DNA of 64,000 bases, taken from NCBI RefSeq assembly GCF_003854895.1, contig NZ_CP033966.1, positions 5,456,001 through 5,520,000 of the forward strand. The letters are read 5' to 3'. A program made the position numbers and the translations under genes. The notes beneath the pieces were generated by a model that did not search any database, was not told where the DNA came from, and was given only the letters and a program-made list of their open reading frames with translations. Within the stretch, counting starts at the first letter, position 1, and each line of letters opens with the position of its first letter. This stretch comes from Pigmentiphaga sp. H8 (GTDB lineage Bacteria > Pseudomonadota > Gammaproteobacteria > Burkholderiales > Burkholderiaceae_B). Of the stretch, positions 62,520 through 64,000 are shown piece after piece.

Positions 62520-63054
62520 CGGCCACGGTATAGGGCCGCCGGCGCCGCGGCCCGCCGCCGATGGCGGGAAAAACGATGGACAGGACCACGGCGTCCAGGG
62601 TGACGTCCACGCCTATTACCAGCGTCGCGTCCAGCACCTCCAGCAATCGCAGCATGCGCGCCCGTTCCTTGGCGAACGTGGCGCGGACCCGCGTCGGCCC
62701 CCAGGGCTGGAGTTCGTCCAGCGAGACCGGCACGGACGTGTGGCCGCCGGCGCCGTTGCCATGGCCGACGCGCAGTTGTACGCGGTCCAGGTCCAGCCGG
62801 GCGCCGACCACGATGCGCCGGTTGATGCCCGGACGGCTGGCGACGCAGGCGATGGCCGAATCGATCAGCGCACAGACGTGTTCAACGGCGCCGGCCACCA
62901 GCAGCGGGTGGCCCGGCACGTCGGCCTCGACATAGCGGACGTTGCCGTCCGGCGAAAGGTCGTAGTCCTCCACGGCTGACAGGATCAGGGAGCCCAGGTC
63001 GCACAGCGGTCCCGCCGCGCGGCGCTCGGACAGCTCGCCGGTAAGTTCGGTCAT
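62494..63054 (-). CDS. Unrecognised protein, possibly a degenerate kinase-ATPase-like domain
   Basis: This protein of about 186 residues starts at ATG 63054 (a GTG at 63066 is possible; neither has a good ribosome site). The middle part, LLVAGAVEHVCALIDSAIACVASRPGINRRIVVGARLDLDRVQLRVGHG, recalls the N-box helix and following strand of GHKL ATPases, but the catalytic Asn and glycine boxes are missing. The C-terminus is basic. It overlaps the end of the PepSY gene by 26 bases. I assign no function. Confidence 0.6.
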   Translation of the reverse strand: MTELTGELSERRAAGPLCDLGSLILSAVEDYDLSPDGNVRYVEADVPGHPLLVAGAVEHVCALIDSAIACVASRPGINRRIVVGARLDLDRVQLRVGHGNGAGGHTSVPVSLDELQPWGPTRVRATFAKERARMLRLLEVLDATLVIGVDVTLDAVVLSIVFPAIGGGPRRRRPYTVAVKTGQANS

Positions 63055-63169
63055 GGAAGTGCTCACTAAGACAAGCCTGGGGCGAGTCTACGGACGAGCC
63101 TTCCATCGCACTGCAAACAATGCGCAACGCATGGACCGGCGCGAGCCGCGCCGGCCTGGGCATCTGCCG

Positions 63170-64000
63170 CTAGTAGGCGCTAGCCTTGGCAAGCAGGTCC
63201 AGCGATTCCGCGTCCAGCGCCAGCGTGGCGGCGGCCTGCAGCGAATCGAGCTGAGCGGCCGAGGTGGCGCTGGCGATGGGCGCCGTTACCGCGGGCTGGT
63301 GCAGCAGCCAGGCCAGGGCCACGGCCGCCGGGGTCGAGCCGTGCCGCTGGGCCACCTGGTCCAGGGCGTCGAGGATGCGCAGGCCGCGCTCGTTCAGGTA
63401 CGTGCCCACCCGGCTGCCGCGCGCCTTGCCTTCGAGATCGGCAGCGGTGCGGTACTTGCCGCTCAGGAAGCCGCTGGCCAGCGCATAGTAGTTGATGACG
63501 GCCACCTGGTTGCGCAGCGCCACCGGCTCCAGTTCGGTCTCGAACGCCTGGCGCTCGATCAGGTTGTACTCGGGCTGCAGCGTGGCATAGGCGGCAAGGC
63601 CGTTGGCCCGGCTCACGTCCAGGGCCTCCTGGAAGCGGGCGGCGGTGTAGTTGGACGCGCCGATCGCGCGGACCTTGCCGGCCTTCACCAGCCGGTCGAA
63701 GGCCGCCAGGCTTTCCTCGAGCGGCGTCGAGGCATCGTCGTCATGGGCCTGGTACAGATCGATGTAGTCCGTCCGCAGGCGGCGCAGCGAACCTTCCACC
63801 GCCTTTTCTATGTACGCGGCCGACAGTCCCCCCGGGTTGCCCAGCGCGGGCTTGCCCACCTTGGTGGCCAGGATCACGCGGTCGCGCTTGCCGGTGCGCT
63901 TGAACCAGTTGCCGATGATGGTTTCCGATTCGCCGCCCTGGTTGCCCGGCACCCAGCGCGAATAGGCGTCGGCGGTATCGATGAAGTTCATGCCCCGGTC
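63170..64000 (-). CDS. Aldo/keto reductase, N-terminus outside the window
   Basis: The visible 277 residues, running off the right edge, match the AKR family: MNFIDTADAYSRW with the catalytic Asp and Tyr, VILATKVGKP, the RLRTDYIDLYQAHDDD segment, GKVRAIGASNYTAARF and LQPEYNLIERQAFE. The protein continues upstream of 64000, so the true start and the first strand are not seen. It reduces an aldehyde or ketone with NADPH. It has no obvious operon partner here. Confidence 0.88.
   Translation of the reverse strand, partial: DRGMNFIDTADAYSRWVPGNQGGESETIIGNWFKRTGKRDRVILATKVGKPALGNPGGLSAAYIEKAVEGSLRRLRTDYIDLYQAHDDDASTPLEESLAAFDRLVKAGKVRAIGASNYTAARFQEALDVSRANGLAAYATLQPEYNLIERQAFETELEPVALRNQVAVINYYALASGFLSGKYRTAADLEGKARGSRVGTYLNERGLRILDALDQVAQRHGSTPAAVALAWLLHQPAVTAPIASATSAAQLDSLQAAATLALDAESLDLLAKASAY

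Overview
The window is very GC-rich, densely coded and operon-rich, with GGAGA-type ribosome binding sites, many ATGA start/stop overlaps, many LysR/IclR/TetR regulators and a monomeric NADP isocitrate dehydrogenase. Nine of its genes encode Bug-type (TctC-like) periplasmic carboxylate receptors. This combination points to a betaproteobacterium of the Alcaligenaceae (Bordetella/Achromobacter group). That assignment is inference from gene content, not from a marker gene. I see no rRNA, tRNA, CRISPR array, prophage or insertion sequence. The window is mostly accessory catabolism.

Layout. 181-6488: ketopantoate-reductase-like gene, Bug receptor, an aconitase/LeuCD-like pair with altered active-site motifs, a GST on the other strand, and a two-subunit class I fumarase-like hydro-lyase. 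6492-12650: a minus-strand operon (MaoC hydratase, HpcH/CitE lyase, CaiB CoA-transferase, two Bug receptors, flavin reductase) facing an IclR regulator; it resembles itaconate/mesaconate-CoA degradation. 12672-14471: a soluble chemoreceptor-like protein with four tandem DosP/FixL-like PAS units, each keeping the proximal His and distal Arg of haem oxygen sensors. 14595-18069: Bug receptor and Rieske oxygenase opposite a LysR gene. 18071-22574: LysR, GMC oxidoreductase, Tat-type Bug receptor, SDR. 22738-27760: icd, a 24-residue membrane peptide, a four-helix membrane protein and an MFS transporter; the ends of icd and of the MFS gene carry copies of a GC-rich palindromic repeat.

28065-31559: Bug receptor, exported amidohydrolase, TetR. 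31644-36594: alpha/beta hydrolase, EntE-like adenylate-forming ligase, VOC protein and SdgC-like FAD monooxygenase, which looks like an aroyl-CoA pathway. 36710-39395: hybrid histidine kinase overlapping a GST. 39402-46278: BetT-like transporter, AmiS/UreI-like channel, Bug plus RidA, Crp/Fnr regulator, cyclopropane fatty acid synthase, TauE/SafE. 46289-51606: a translationally coupled operon (Bug, dienelactone hydrolase, M28 peptidase, FAD amino-acid oxidase) with a LysR gene. 51734-55546: D-glutamate-cyclase-like protein, Bug, maleate isomerase/Asp-Glu racemase-family enzyme, LysR. 55585-64000: PLP sulfhydrylase-type enzyme, second hybrid kinase, 2Fe-2S ferredoxin, LysR facing a 3-hydroxybenzoate 6-hydroxylase-like gene, PepSY membrane protein, an unrecognised protein and an incomplete aldo/keto reductase.

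The recurring design is one regulator, one or two Bug receptors and a short enzyme set for one carboxylate. No TctA/TctB membrane subunits occur in the window, so all nine receptors must use transporters encoded elsewhere or serve as sensors. Several divergent promoter regions hold perfect inverted repeats suitable as operators; these are listed separately.
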